Positions 47,207 through 59,019 of a stretch of DNA of 64,000 nt are shown piece after piece (the first letter of the stretch is position 1; each line of letters opens with the position of its first letter). The stretch covers positions 186,001 to 250,000 of the forward strand of contig LLCB01000039.1 in the NCBI GenBank assembly GCA_001414345.1, in the 5' to 3' direction. The translations under genes and the position numbers were made by a program. The stretch is from Hymenoscyphus infarciens (Eukaryota > Ascomycota > Leotiomycetes > Helotiales > Helotiaceae). A model generated the notes under the pieces. The model saw only the letters and a program-made list of their open reading frames with translations, had not been told where the DNA came from and searched no databases.

Positions 47207-48142
47207 TACGTGGACGACTCTTACCCCTCGTCTCCACCCACTCCCGACCTTGCATTCCAAGACAAAAAGGAGGACACACCCGCCAGGGAATGCGCCAAAC
47301 TTCCCTTCCCATCCTTCCATTACCGTTATTTCTATTCCCTCCACGGACATTCAAGTTATCATCACGCAAGCACATCCCACTCTCGTCAGCGAATGCAATG
47401 GTGGCATTCCTGCCGATACACAGTTGTTCACGCTAAGCGGTTCTGACCGAGTGGCCCTGTGGCTGGCGCAGTGGCTTCTTGTGGCTGACAGCGGGTGAAG
47501 AAAATATTGGACCGTTCTCCACCCACCGACCAGCCTGCCTCGCTAGCCGCGTGAGACTGAAACCGAGTGCGATCTTAGTTCGCCATTCCAGCCCGGTTTT
47601 CCGGGCCGTCATCTCAGGTGATCACACAGAGGCTGGACACGCAGCTTCGGAGATATTATAGCACGTGATGAGAGGTGCAACACCGAAGAGGTACAGTAAG
47701 ACGAGACGAGGAACTTTATCCAGATGTCTGTGGAGTGATAAGATGGATGCTGGGTGACAGCCACCCGTGCTACGCTACGTGCGACCAAACCAGACCGATC
47801 GCGAGTTTTGACCTGAGTTTGAGATGCATAGGAGAGCTCTGAACTCCTGAATCCTTCGGGGCGCGGCAAACATTTCTCGGAATGCGTACAGTCTGGAAAA
47901 CAGTTGCCTTTGAACCTTCTGAATCCTGCTGGTATACAATAAAGGCGGAGGAATAGGCACTTTTCATCTGAACATAGGACAGTCGAAGTCTAAAGAGCTA
48001 AGCTGAGATTTATAATCCTTCGAAATATTTAGTCTTATATTTTGAATTTGTCCTGTTATTACGGCCGCTTTTACCGTCCATCGCGAGGTGGATTCAGGGA
48101 TCAACCGAACCCCACACCCCCTTATCCTCCGAACTTGTCTCT

Positions 48143-48361
48143 ACGGATGGAGAGGCGGATTTTGGTACCAGAGTCACGGTCGTAAAACTTGAATAAAACC
48201 ACGACTAGGACTAGAAAAGCTAGAAGCTTTGAGGTTAGAGTTAATTAGTATCTGATGGGCTTTCTTACTTTTCTGTTTTATTTCTGCGATTTTATTCTAG
48301 AACTTGAGAAGTTGTAAGGTGGCAGGCGCTAGGCTGGACCAAAATCCGCCTCTCCATCCGT
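48143..48361. mobile_element. 219-bp element with 28-bp terminal inverted repeats
   Basis: ACGGATGGAGAGGCGGATTT starts the left arm at 48143 and its exact complement ends the right arm at 48361; the match runs about 28 bp with one base difference. The interior is AT-rich with no frame. Flanking duplication is not clear, so the exact ends are uncertain. Confidence 0.65.
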
Positions 48362-50264
48362 CCCCGTAGAGCTTGTTTATCTTACTTACACCTCTTGTCA
48401 TGCTCCTGCGCTCATGGTTGCAAGCCCCAATCACTGCAGAAATACAACCGTCAACCACGCCATGCTACTCAGGCTAGCAGACGTGATGGCGGATAGTTAC
48501 TTGCCGGTACCCATGTGCTGTTACCTTCTTCGTACATCTATCTCTTCCTTCCTTCCCTCCACGGAGGGCTTCACTTGATCTGTACCTCCGTACCTGTCAT
48601 ACGGAGGGCACCACCTCGTTCTGCACGTTCCGTGTGTATGTATGTATGTGCGGCAAACTGCCGATTACATGTCATGTATATGCAAAGCGACCCAAGGTCC
48701 TCCGTAGGCTCATTTGCCCTGCTTGCTTACTTGCTTTCGCCCTTCTCATATCGCCCCAGTTGATATTGTGTACTATACCGCTGGCACCACTTTCGAACTT
48801 TATATCCTCTCGACCACTCTCATCAATCGCTAGAATTGTTGTGGGTGATAGCAACCCCAACCCCACACGAGTTTCGTTGTGATTGTAGGCCACAAGTCGC
48901 CACGAAGTCGCCACGGTGGGTGCGAGGTGCGAGGGTGACATGGTGATGTAATACCGTTTCAATCCTTCCCATTTCTTCGGATGCACGATAGTCCGCCGAA
49001 ACTGAAATATGTGTTCGGGGGAGGATTTTGGGGCTTGCTGATGAAATTAAAAAAAAGCAATCAATTCCCGCCACTGTGGTTCAGTGTGTTTGTCGTTGCA
49101 GCTTGTTTTGTACTCTTTCTACGAGACGGGAGTACCGTCACCGCCAAACTACTGGTGAAGAAGGGGAGTTCCCTTGTGACTTCCCACGTGTTATTATCTT
49201 CAACCTTTTTGGCTCGTTTCGCAAGGAATCGTTCTTGTTAGAGAGGCTTGCAGATTAATATGGCTGATAGTGTATGGTCTACTAAGGAAGAAAATCTCAG
49301 CTTCGACCTTAGTTCCACGTACACTCTACTCTGGAGCTCTGTGTGCGCGAGGAGGCTGACGATGACCATTACTTTAATTTCCCCGAATAATTAATCTAAT
49401 GGTTCCAGGCCTTTCTCTATGTATATCATCGCTTTATTGAGTTGTGCGCAGAATCATGGAACCTTTTTTTACCGAAGTTTTGGGCGGTGGGGTTTTCAGT
49501 TGTCGATCTTTTCTGCTCTTTCCGCTTTTCAAATTGCATTCCTTGAACGGCTTTTAACTTTGTTTTCGGTGCACTTCATGTTCTATCTATCCAAATCCTA
49601 CGGGACAAGGTGTGACCTGAGCGACAGGAAGTGGTATGAAACGGATGATTTCTATGGGTGAGAATCACGGCTCTTCCTCCGAAAGTTGGTTTGGGTCTTC
49701 TTATCTACTATTTCCTTTGATTGCAATGGCTCGATTATTCCAATATTGACAACGGATGGCGCATCAGTTTGGATTTCGTCAGTACCAGCCATTCTTGAAG
49801 CAGGGCGACCTTTTTGTTGAAACCAAATTATTCTCGCCCACAATCTTGACGGTGCTTGCAAAGATGTAAGAGCCGGTGCTCGTGCTTTCCAGATGGATCA
49901 TGGGGGACCTTTATTACGGTCTGTTCTGCGCTATATTCGAGATTCATCGGATGTTTTCTGGTATTTTCAATAACAATTGATTCCTAGCCAGATGGAGGAG
50001 TTTGAAAGATTTAGCCTCACCTCTTGAGCTTCTACTTTCTCCGTCCCATGACACAATTTTTGATATATATATACATACAGAAGTCTTCCCTTGCACCTCT
50101 TAACAAGATTAATAATCTACGTTCCAAGTAAGATGAGCTGACTTATCCTCTCGTCCGAGTCATCATTCGATTACATTAGGCTCTAGAGTTTGCTCACAAA
50201 AATTCCAGTCGCTCGGCCCCCACGTGCCAACTGTTCGACGTGCCGAACTCGCCTATAAATCTGG

Positions 50265-50322
50265 GGTTAATCAAGAAAAGTTCCGGGGTTAATTAACACC
50301 CCGGATTTTATCTTGATTAACC
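50265..50322. repeat. 58-bp nested palindrome
   Basis: Outer arms GGTTAATCAAG / CTTGATTAACC, inner arms TCCGGGG / ACCCCGGA around TTAATTAA. It could form a long hairpin. It lies about 440 nt upstream of the TmpA-like gene. Confidence 0.75.
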
Positions 50323-50763
50323 ATCTAAGCAGAGGCCGGTACATCCACCTTTCATATGGATACCGTGTTTTTGATCCCACAGGTGTCAAACCCGTGCAGC
50401 TGAGACTTATCATGCTTGGAATTCTGAAGCCGGGCCCCACCTAACAATTTCGGTATTGGTTTAACGATTTCCCACAACAATCCATCCGTGCTGGAACCAG
50501 TGTTGAGCCATTTTAATATACGAAAACCGGCAGCTTTGTATATAATAGACCGAAGGATGGTATGATCACCTGGTTCCACCTGATTATGATCAAGTTTTCA
50601 TTTTGAACGCCACCCGTACGACCTTTTTGTTCTAAACACAGAAGGCGGCCACAGAACTTCCCAAAACTACTTACACTCGTTTTCCAGAAACACTGGAGCG
50701 GAAGTCTGTCTCAACAACGGCCGCCTTGTCACTCCTCTTATACTGGGTTCTAAAACCTTGAAA

Positions 50764-52899
50764 ATGTCTTCGAAATGGCCTCATAGCAAAGTCATCTACA
50801 CCGGCAGCCAGGACCCTGAATCCGCCGACTTGGAAAAAGGTCTTTCCGCCAGCACACTGAGATTGCAACAGTTACCACCGATCAAGACTGGAGATAAAAC
50901 AACGAATACTTCACTACACATCGAGAGAGTCCTTTCTCCGGTATCCCCAATCTGCGAAGGCATCACTCCGTCCTCAAGTGTTCCGGTGCTATCTCTATTA
51001 GGACCCGTTGGGGGTAAACAAACCACCAAAATAGCAGCACCCAACCCTGACAACAAGAAGCGTCCCAATCGATGGATTCTATTCCAACTATGGTTCAACA
51101 CTTATCGAAAGTTCTTTGCCTGCGTTACCTTGCTCAACTTGACGGGGATCATCACGGCGGCAGCCGGTCGTTTTCGCTATGCGGATAATCATCTCGGTGC
51201 TTTGGTGCTTGGAAACCTTCTATGTGCGATTCTGATGAGAAATGAGATGTTCATACGGTTTTTGTATATCATCGCGATCCACGGACTGAAACACGTGGGC
51301 TCTTCCCCCTTCGCGACATACGATGAATGCTGATAAGATCTCTACCAGTGGGCACCATTGAGACTCAAGTACGCGGTAGTCTCGATTCTTCAACACGTCG
51401 GTGGGATTCATTCAGGATGTGCCCTCTCAGGCACTGCGTAGGAGAGCCAAACCAAACATGTGACTACTGGGCTAACATCAGAACCAGATGGCTCGTATAC
51501 AAAATCGTCGACATCATCCGGCATTACGCCCATCAACACTATGCTGTGATTGCTACAGGGGTAATCACAAATCTCCTTGTCATAATCTCTGTTCTCAGCG
51601 CCTTCCCCTGGATTCGCAAGTCGGTGTCTCAACCTCCATATGTAAAGATTAGGAGGTGAACTAACTGCGATTCAGTTATCATCACAACGTATTCGAGGGC
51701 CATCACCGGTTCATTGGTTGGCTGGGTCTTGCGGTATTTACACCCCTTCGCCTCACACGGAACCTCGGCCCGGTACTGATGGATTGTAGGCAACATGGTG
51801 TTTCGTCATTTTGGGGAACATCTATGATATGAAACTTGGGAGATGGAGATTGGATGCTCATTCTCTCATCAGCTTACAGGAGCTATGGTTTGCAGTGTTC
51901 ATGACAATCTTGTATGCTCTTCTCCAACCATCCAATTCGTCGAAGCATCCCACTCATCGCTCTTAGTGTTCTTATCCCTTGGTGCACACTTCGCCAAGTA
52001 CCTGTCGAAGTAGAAATCGTAAGTCCTTCTCCTTTACCCACTCGGAACCAATCCATCTCAACTGATATTAGCCATCGCCCAAAGTCGCCATTCTTCGTTT
52101 CAATCGCGGCATGCAACAAGGTCTTCTTGGGAGAATCAGTCATACTTCTATCATGGAGTACCATGCCTTTGGGATCATTAGCGAGGGTACAAAGTCTCCT
52201 TATCATTACATGATCTGTGGTGTCCAAGGCGATTTTACGAAAACGCTTGTTGCCGATCCACCGAAGTTCTTGTGGACTAGAGAATTGAAGTTTGGTATGA
52301 GTTGATTTCACTTTACCGACTTCATGAAAGGTTGTGTACTAATACTGCTCAGCTGGTGTCGGACATGCTTCTGCAATGTTCAAACGCGGGATCAGAATTT
52401 GTACGGGCACGGGAATTGGAGCCGCACTTTCGACTTGCATACAAAGTCCCAACTGGTAAAATTCCCCCATCACCCAGCATCGCCATTCCCTTCCCAGTCT
52501 CATCTCCGTCCCCCCTCCCTCCACCCATCTGACATCCATTAGGTTCCTGATATGGATCGGATCCGACCAAGAAAAGACCTTCGGCCCGACAATGACTCGG
52601 CTAATTCACGAATACATCGAACCCGAACGAATGATCCTCTGGGACTCCAAGAAACGAGGGGGAAGACCCGATACGGTGCAGTTACTCAAAGATACGTGGG
52701 AGAGCTTTGGGGCCGAGGTGATTTTTATTACGAGTAATATGAAGGGGAATGACGAGATGATGCAAGGATGTCGTGCTGGTGCGTTCCTCTTTTGCGGCCT
52801 CTTATTTTGTGGAAATGTGGAAGGGGAAGGTCTGGAGAAATCATGCTAACTCTGTTAATAGCTGGACTACATGCTTTTGGGACTCTATGGGATTTTTAA
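50764..52899 (+). CDS. TmpA-like integral membrane flavoprotein (10 exons)
   Basis: Exons are 50764-51294, 51349-51437, 51488-51619, 51676-51733, 51790-51911, 51967-52018, 52072-52294, 52353-52455, 52543-52778 and 52862-52899, with introns of 50-87 nt; the product is 527 aa. After a Ser/Thr-rich cytosolic start come several hydrophobic segments (FFACVTLLNLTGIITAAAG; AVIATGVITNLLVIISVLSA; FVILGNIYD; FVLIPWCTLRQVP). Then come VAILRFNRGMQQGLLGRISH, EYHAFGIISEG, GVGHASAMFKRGIRICTGTG and a C-terminal nucleotide-binding region with RMILWDSKKRGGRPD. This matches fungal TmpA, a membrane flavoprotein linked to asexual sporulation in Aspergillus, and relatives near NRPS-like genes. Every junction keeps frame, so the gene appears intact. 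The donor of intron 3 (GTCGGT) is weak. Confidence 0.82.
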
Positions 52900-53462
52900 T
52901 GAAGGAGCACATTGAGATGGGACGGGTTGTTCATCGGAATTCTTGATTTTCCACCGCATGGAATGGGTATGGGACGAGGCTGGGTTGGGCTGGGTTGGGC
53001 TGGGTTAGGTTGAGTAGGAAAAGAGAAGTAGAAGTTCCGGTCTATGATAAACGGGTCGTTCATGAAAGGTTTCCTTCTTTCAAATAGAGGGCTCAATATT
53101 ACACCAGTTGGTTCAACTTCTCTTCCGGGATGCTGCATGCAACGTGAGGGTGTTTTTGGAGAGATAACTTGTTCGCTGTAGGTCGTTAAACGGGAAGAGG
53201 GGAGAGAAATACAATTTGCAAGTGGGATCGAGAATTTTTGCTCTATTAGGTACTAATCTGCTTTGATTTGATATCTTTGAGTGCTTGGGAAGTTGTTAAC
53301 AATGTCTAAGTTTCTGTTGAGCCTCGGGAGACGGCCCGGGTTTTGTTTTATCCTCCATCTGTTGAAAAATAATTGTGCACGCGTCGGGAAGTCGGCGTTA
53401 TTCCTCCGAGATCGAAAGGGCTTTTGGTCACTCATGACGAGATTTCGGCGGCTGTGAGGCCA
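52900..53462. other. intergenic region with a GGGCTGGGTT tandem repeat
   Basis: 563 bases; three GGGCTGGGTT units lie at 52979-53008. No gene. Confidence 0.5.
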
Positions 53463-53816
53463 ACAGTGGGTGTCACTACTCCGTGCAAACACACCCAAAA
53501 ACAGCGACTTCTCCTACTAATTATAAAGGAACGTACTCGAGTTTGCTTATATTTTTTACATAATAGGGTAACTTATAGTAGGGGCTTAAAAAATCTCTTA
53601 GGGGATTTGTTAAAATTATATACTTAGCTTAGGATTTATAACTAAGAGTATAGTTAGAAAAGTGTTCTACTTATAAAGTTTTATATATATAGTTATTATT
53701 TTATTAAGAAATAGTATACTATATAGTTGCTAAGTTATAAAGCTATAAAGAGGGTTACTTTTGGTTTATTTTCGGCTAAATCTAGAGGGTGCGCACGGAG
53801 TAGTGACACCCATTGT
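53463..53816. mobile_element. 354-bp hAT-like miniature element
   Basis: The ends are inverted: the left starts ACAGTGGGTGTCACTACTCC and the right ends with its complement, with one difference over about 24 bp. The flanks carry an 8-bp duplication TGAGGCCA / TGAGGCGA (53455-53462 and 53817-53824, one mismatch), the length typical of hAT transposition. The interior is AT-rich with no frame, so it would need a transposase from elsewhere. Confidence 0.72.
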
Positions 53817-53954
53817 TGAGGCGAACTCTTTAACGGCCGCTGGACAAACAGCCTATATTTATCCACTCCTAGGGAACAGCTAAGCGAGCGTACAAGTTTG
53901 AGACTACTTGAACCTAACCACAAATTAAACCAGGAAACCAAAATTCCTCTCAAA

Positions 53955-56530
53955 CTAAATTAAACCATGACAGGAGCGACGAGAACTCCCCTCGGGTAAA
54001 TGTGGTTGACTGGTTAAGAGTTTGAGAGTATCAAGATCCAAATGAACTTCTAAATATTCGTTCGGATCTCCTTTCGACGAGGGCCACATATTCTTCTGAT
54101 TTCCCGAACTGTAATGAAATACTTCTTCCGAGTTCTCATACTCCTTCACTGGTGTCTCATCCCAATGACGGAGTATCAAGGCTCTCCCGATAATTGAGCA
54201 GGGGGGTGCTGTTGATTTGCTCACCAACTCTTCCCGGATTATCATCGCAATGCTTGAATCTCTGAAGTGACAAATGGTGTCTCCTTTTGCAGTTCCTGGA
54301 ACGAGTCCGATTTGGCCACGAGTTCCCATCATCCAGCGAGGCTTGAGTATTGGTATTCTTCCGAAAAGCTTGAACAGGTACCGCTATCCCGTATCTCTCG
54401 TACACCCCCAAAGCCGGGCCTTGTTTTCTGCAAGCACAGTTTGCGTGGCTTTTTATGCTGGGGAATATCCCACCCGACAGGGTCCACAGCTTCAGAGAAG
54501 GCAAATGCACTATGCTTGACCTCTCTCCGGAGCATACATACATGTGAGATATTGCTATCGATGCTGATAACTGTTTTGGAATCTTCTTTTATTCGCACGA
54601 GTGCATCCTTTGCGACCACAGCCACCTCGTCTGATGGATCATTGGAATTGATTTTGTGATAGTACAAATCCTGCCAATGTTTAAAGAGTGTCCTCGCTTT
54701 TGTGGGAGTGCCAAAAGAATCTCCGAGGATGCTGATCACACCATGGCTTTTCGCCACTGTCTGATACAAATGGTTGGATGAAAGTCGAGGCTGGTGGAGG
54801 CATGTCTCCCAAGCGAGACCACAAAGCTGAATTTGTATAAACGAGCTGAAGCGAACCAGGTGATAGCTAATCCATAACCCAGTTTGTGCCATGAGATTCT
54901 TGTATAGTTGAAAAAGATCGATTTCATAGCTGGGGAATAGATTCAAAGATCTGGTGTCGGCAAGACCAAGTAAGCCATATATTTTGTCACTCCGCTTGCT
55001 ACAGCGGGCGTTTCTGGAAGTAACAAGAGCGTCCGATCAAGGAAAGCCGCGCCAATCGAGACCAAAACCCTCCCTATTATCGTGGTAGCTGCGCCGTAAA
55101 GCCAGGAGTTTATTTGCCGAAGTATTGAGTCTCCGTTCGACATGTAGTGGCGGTTCAGACTCGAAATTCCTAGAAGAACCAAACTCAAAAGGGTCTGCTG
55201 AGTTGTAGTTTTCGTGGCGTGTGGTAGTTGACACCATCAACTGCAGATCAGAGAGAGATCGCCAATTCAATGTCATCTCCTCACACTGAAACACCACCTC
55301 TTTCGCAAGTACTATTTCTTGGATGACCCAGACCCTATCCCAATATTCTCGGGAGCAGAGCTTTTCCACGCTTCTCCACCCATTATGAGAAGCGTGAGAT
55401 GTCCCTTTCATTGTTTCGCATAATATGTTCTTTGTCGGCAAACAAACACGTCGTCGACTATCGAGACCTGATACTATATCCGAAATTCTCTCACACCAGA
55501 GAACAAACACGGACAATTCTTTTCGAGCATCCACATCCAGCTTGCCGTATCTCCATATGGACTCTTCTGTTTGTGGGAAGGACTCTCTCATACATTTCTT
55601 GAGATAAATCCTTTTCAACAATAAATATCGGAGAAATGTGGTTTTCTCCCGAGGGATTTGCTTTATTGCGCGGCTTGCAGACCATCCCGCCGTGACGTTG
55701 TGATGTGCTGCTGTGGTTTTGGCGTCTTGTTTACTTTCTGGCATCCTCCCAATAGCCGGAACTGCTGTTCCCACTGTCCCCACATCTCTTTCGAGCACTT
55801 TCCGAAGCGCAGGTTTGTCATCCGAGGTTAGAAAAAGCGTGTTTCCAGATCGAGCTCTACTCCGTGAGTTGCCAGTCCGTAGCTGTGAAGCATTCCAACG
55901 AAGAACCTCCCAGCCTGCAGAAGCTCTTCACGATCTCCCTTGGCCTCACACACACAATCGAGAGAAGCCATGCGAAGGTCTTTGACAAAACCAAAGGCAT
56001 CTTTAACGCGGCCTCCTTCGTCCATTCCAAGCCATCCAATGCTCTTTGATGCACCCCCAAAGATTTCTCTCATCAAGGAAACCTGTTGACTGCGTTCTAC
56101 ACCATTGGCTTGATTAATACACAGTGCATCAATCCACAGTATACGAGGAGAAGACCCGTGCCTTAGATATGTGAGGGCCGACCACAAGTTGTAGGTTACA
56201 CGTATGGTGCAGTTGTTTATTTTAATAGGATGGAGCTTTTCTCGCTGATCTCCCCACATATATGATAGGGCTTCGTAACTTGCATTTGTCGAATTCAAAA
56301 ACGGGTCTTCCACCGTTCGCTCGAGCAAACATTCAATGGTGGAGGAGAAGGAGCCAGAAGGAAGCAGAGTGAGAAGCCGAAATTGTTTTAGTATCCTTCC
56401 TTAGTTCAAGTGGGTTGTATATAACGTTCGTATCTGGAGAATTGTCTGAAGTTGGCTGCAATAATGAATGCTTACTACGCACAAAAGATGCCATCCAGGC
56501 TGAGCGTTCCGGTGATGCGAAATTGGACAT
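53955..56530 (-). pseudogene. HET-domain (heterokaryon incompatibility) pseudogene
   Basis: A HET domain is readable: EALSYMWGDQREK, TIRVTYNLWSALTYLRH, ILWIDALCINQANGVERSQQ and MREIFGGASKSIGWLG. A long C-terminal part carries WDRVWVIQEIVLAKEVVFQC, SKRSDKIYGLLGLADTRSL and GQIGLVPGTAKGDTICHFRD. It is broken by an extra base near 56380, a one-base loss in a T-run near 55834 (AAAAA on the + strand), a TGA at 55037-55039, and a frame change near 54377. The family causes incompatibility cell death in filamentous ascomycetes. As read, this copy cannot make a full product. The start at 56530 is tentative. Confidence 0.85.
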
Positions 56531-58059
56531 TGTGTTATACTCGACGCTCTAATTTGGGGTCAACTTATGGTGTTCAAGCTAGATTGGAGTTCAGTCATAC
56601 CGGGTCTTAGATTGGAGCACTTTGGCTGGGAAGGTTGACAAAATTAGATGATCCGCCACAGCCTTTAGGTTGTAGGACACGATGGTAGCGGTACTGGGTG
56701 GTGTTGTTGGGCTTCTCTATAAAGCGTGTGGTCAGAATAGACTCAACAGTTATCAAAAGATGATGCTACTGAAGTTGAAAGAAGTATTCGCATGTTACGG
56801 CTGTTTGAAGTCGTGTATATTTCCAAGTGGAGCGTCATGAAGGTGGTTGAGGCTGTGCTGCTGAGATAAGGAAAAATACTACGGTACTTTCGGGATAAGC
56901 GTGCCAATCTTTGCCCAGACTTGGGCACTAATATCATATTGGGGGGGTGTACGAGGATGATCGTGTCTTGTATAGAATGTTACAATGCTATATCGGATTT
57001 CGGATAATGACGATAAATGTTCGATAGTTGGCAGGAAATAGTTAATCCTGCTGAGAGCTAGTAAGAAGACTTTATCTAAGTATAAATAAAAAGTTACAGA
57101 TTTTCTAAACATATATATTAAGAAATCTTAAGTTATAAAAGTGGTAGAACCTATATATTTAAGGAGCTCTTTCGTATTAATAGAAAAAGTGGTATTTAAA
57201 TAGGCAGAAAATATAATTTTCAAATAAATATAAGTTATGTGAGATTTATTTAGTACTATAAAGTACCAGCGTTAAAAACCTGATATTTTATTAGTTCTCG
57301 TTACTTTTTTAAACGACCATAGCTTTCAGTGATCTGATGATATATATCGCGATATTTGCGATAAATATTGTATCAGCGCCCAAGTCTGTATTTGCTAAAT
57401 TGCCATAACACAACTATTTTTGAGGTTGTTTTCCAAATTCATTTTCTTTATTTGACTCAAACTAAGGAGAGCAAAGTGCGAGATTTTTATTTCGTCTATC
57501 AAAATAACAAGATTAGACCTTTCTGTTTGCACTAACTATATCCTAAGAACATGGCAAGCGATAAGCTAAGCTAGAACATTGAAATTCTCGACTAATGAAG
57601 AAAAGGGGGGTAATATGTTTGTAAGGTTGGGCGTAAATAATTTATCTTCAAAAGGAAACTCGCATTTCCTCACAGACCCCCGCTTGAAACCAACCGAAAC
57701 TATGTTCGCTTCTCCAGAAATCAATTAGAAGGGAGCTTTAATGACCTACATTTCCAGTGAACCTTTTTTCTACTTCTTTTCTTTGATATAGTTCCTAAAA
57801 GTTTTGTAAGAAAATTACTATGAGAGATCATCTACACCCCGAGTAAATCCACATCCATGGTGATTGGTATAGAACGTCCGCTTCAGCCGCAAATTGAAAG
57901 TAAAGCCTGTATACAATTTCGACGTCACCGAGTGGAGCCACAAGAAGCCACATAATAACAGACTCGTAAATCTCACATCAGCTGACCCACAATTACTTTA
58001 CAGGTTAAAAAGGCTCCCTTTTGCTTGTCTATCAAAACCTTCTCGTGTAAAGTCTCATA
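56531..58059. other. gene-free region with an AT-rich patch
   Basis: About 1.5 kb without a gene. The stretch at about 57040-57330 is strongly AT-rich and may be another decayed repeat, but I find no terminal repeats around it. Confidence 0.45.
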
Positions 58060-58713
58060 ATGTTCTCCTTCCTTCAAGGTGTCACGCCGCCTCGGCGCTA
58101 TATAGCAAACCTTTCAACTATCTCCTACGAAAATGGCACCTCATCGCAAACCTTCTACGGGGATGAAGCTCCCTATTTTGTCACCCATTCCATCCCGAAC
58201 AAAAAATCCTTCTTTAACCCACCACAACACTTGCATCTCTTCTAGACCGAGGATTTTCTCGTCGAAAAAGGAACAGGAATTTGGCATCAACCCACAGCTC
58301 CCAATCCAGCACACCGAAGAGTAGTGAAGATAGCAGGAGATCCTCCAATTCGCTTACCGAAAGGAACGTATCATCGTTTTGAAAATGCATCAGATACTGA
58401 AGCATTGGTTGTGAGAATTCGTGTTGATCCCCCGGGGGATAATGATGTCAAGGAGGAGCAATTTTTCCGGAATTTCTTTGGGTATCTCGAGGATTGCAGG
58501 AATCATGGGAGTCAACCGAGTATTTTTCAGCTCGAGCTTTTTCTACATACGATTGATGGGCCTTTGGCGATCCCTTGTCCGGGACCTGACGGTGTTAAGT
58601 GGTGGATTAGTAGGATTGTGATGTTGGTTTTGGGAGTCGTGATTGGAGAATGGCTGTTGGGTTATAAGAGAACCTACCCGGAGTATTACTCTGGGAAAGA
58701 TACTGGCTGTTAG
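58060..58713 (+). pseudogene. cupin-domain protein with one in-frame stop and C-terminal membrane helix
   Basis: The frame opens with MFSFLQGVTPPRRYIANLST and runs to 58713, interrupted only by TAG at 58243-58245 (codon 62 of 217 residues). The stop falls inside the cupin motif 1 region (NPPQHLHLF-stop-TEDFLVEKGTG), where Gln (CAG) is the likely original residue. Cupin motif 2 follows: PPIRLPKGTYHRFENASD and VVRIRVDPPGDND. The C-terminus ends in a hydrophobic helix (ISRIVMLVLGVVIGEWLLGY). Everything else is intact, so the loss is recent or the stop is a sequencing or polymorphic change. The substrate is unknown. Confidence 0.8.
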
Positions 58714-58744
58714 TAGTTTTTTGTGGTGAAATATCTTTTGGATA

Positions 58745-58794
58745 GTTCTAAGCCTTTAGGGTAATTACTCTGGATTACCCTGATTATTTAGAAC
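58745..58794. repeat. 50-bp interrupted inverted repeat
   Basis: GTTCTAA (58745-58751) pairs with TTAGAAC (58788-58794), and AGGGTAAT (58758-58765) with ATTACCCT (58774-58781). It lies about 30 nt past the cupin stop codon, so it could act in RNA 3'-end formation, but the left arm is also found at 29058. Confidence 0.6.
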
Positions 58795-59019
58795 AACGAG
58801 CTAGTCCGGCAGGTACGAGCCTGATATTTGCGGCCGATTTTACCGTCGTCTACTTCTAGCCTAGAAAAGTGACACACCTATTCAGACCAGCTTGGAACCG
58901 CCAGTCAGACTAGTATAAAACATCATAATGAACAAATAAAAGGGATAAATATCTCAGTTCCACCCCACACTCCAACACCAAAATTCCACCTCTACCACCA
59001 CAACTTAACACACTCCATA

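Larger units (their letters stand above)
45618..50763. other. 5-kb gene-free region with repeats and mini-elements
   Basis: No gene could be supported: frames are short and mirror-image on both strands. Contents are low-complexity tracts (46137-46162, 46214-46266, 46335-46370), the second copy of the TA-flanked mini-element (47123-47206), a TIR element (48143-48361) and a palindrome (50265-50322). The right edge holds the promoter of the TmpA-like gene. Confidence 0.5.

Noticed and set aside
56880..57330. Another TIR element in the AT-rich patch
   Set aside because: I could not find matching inverted ends or a target duplication.
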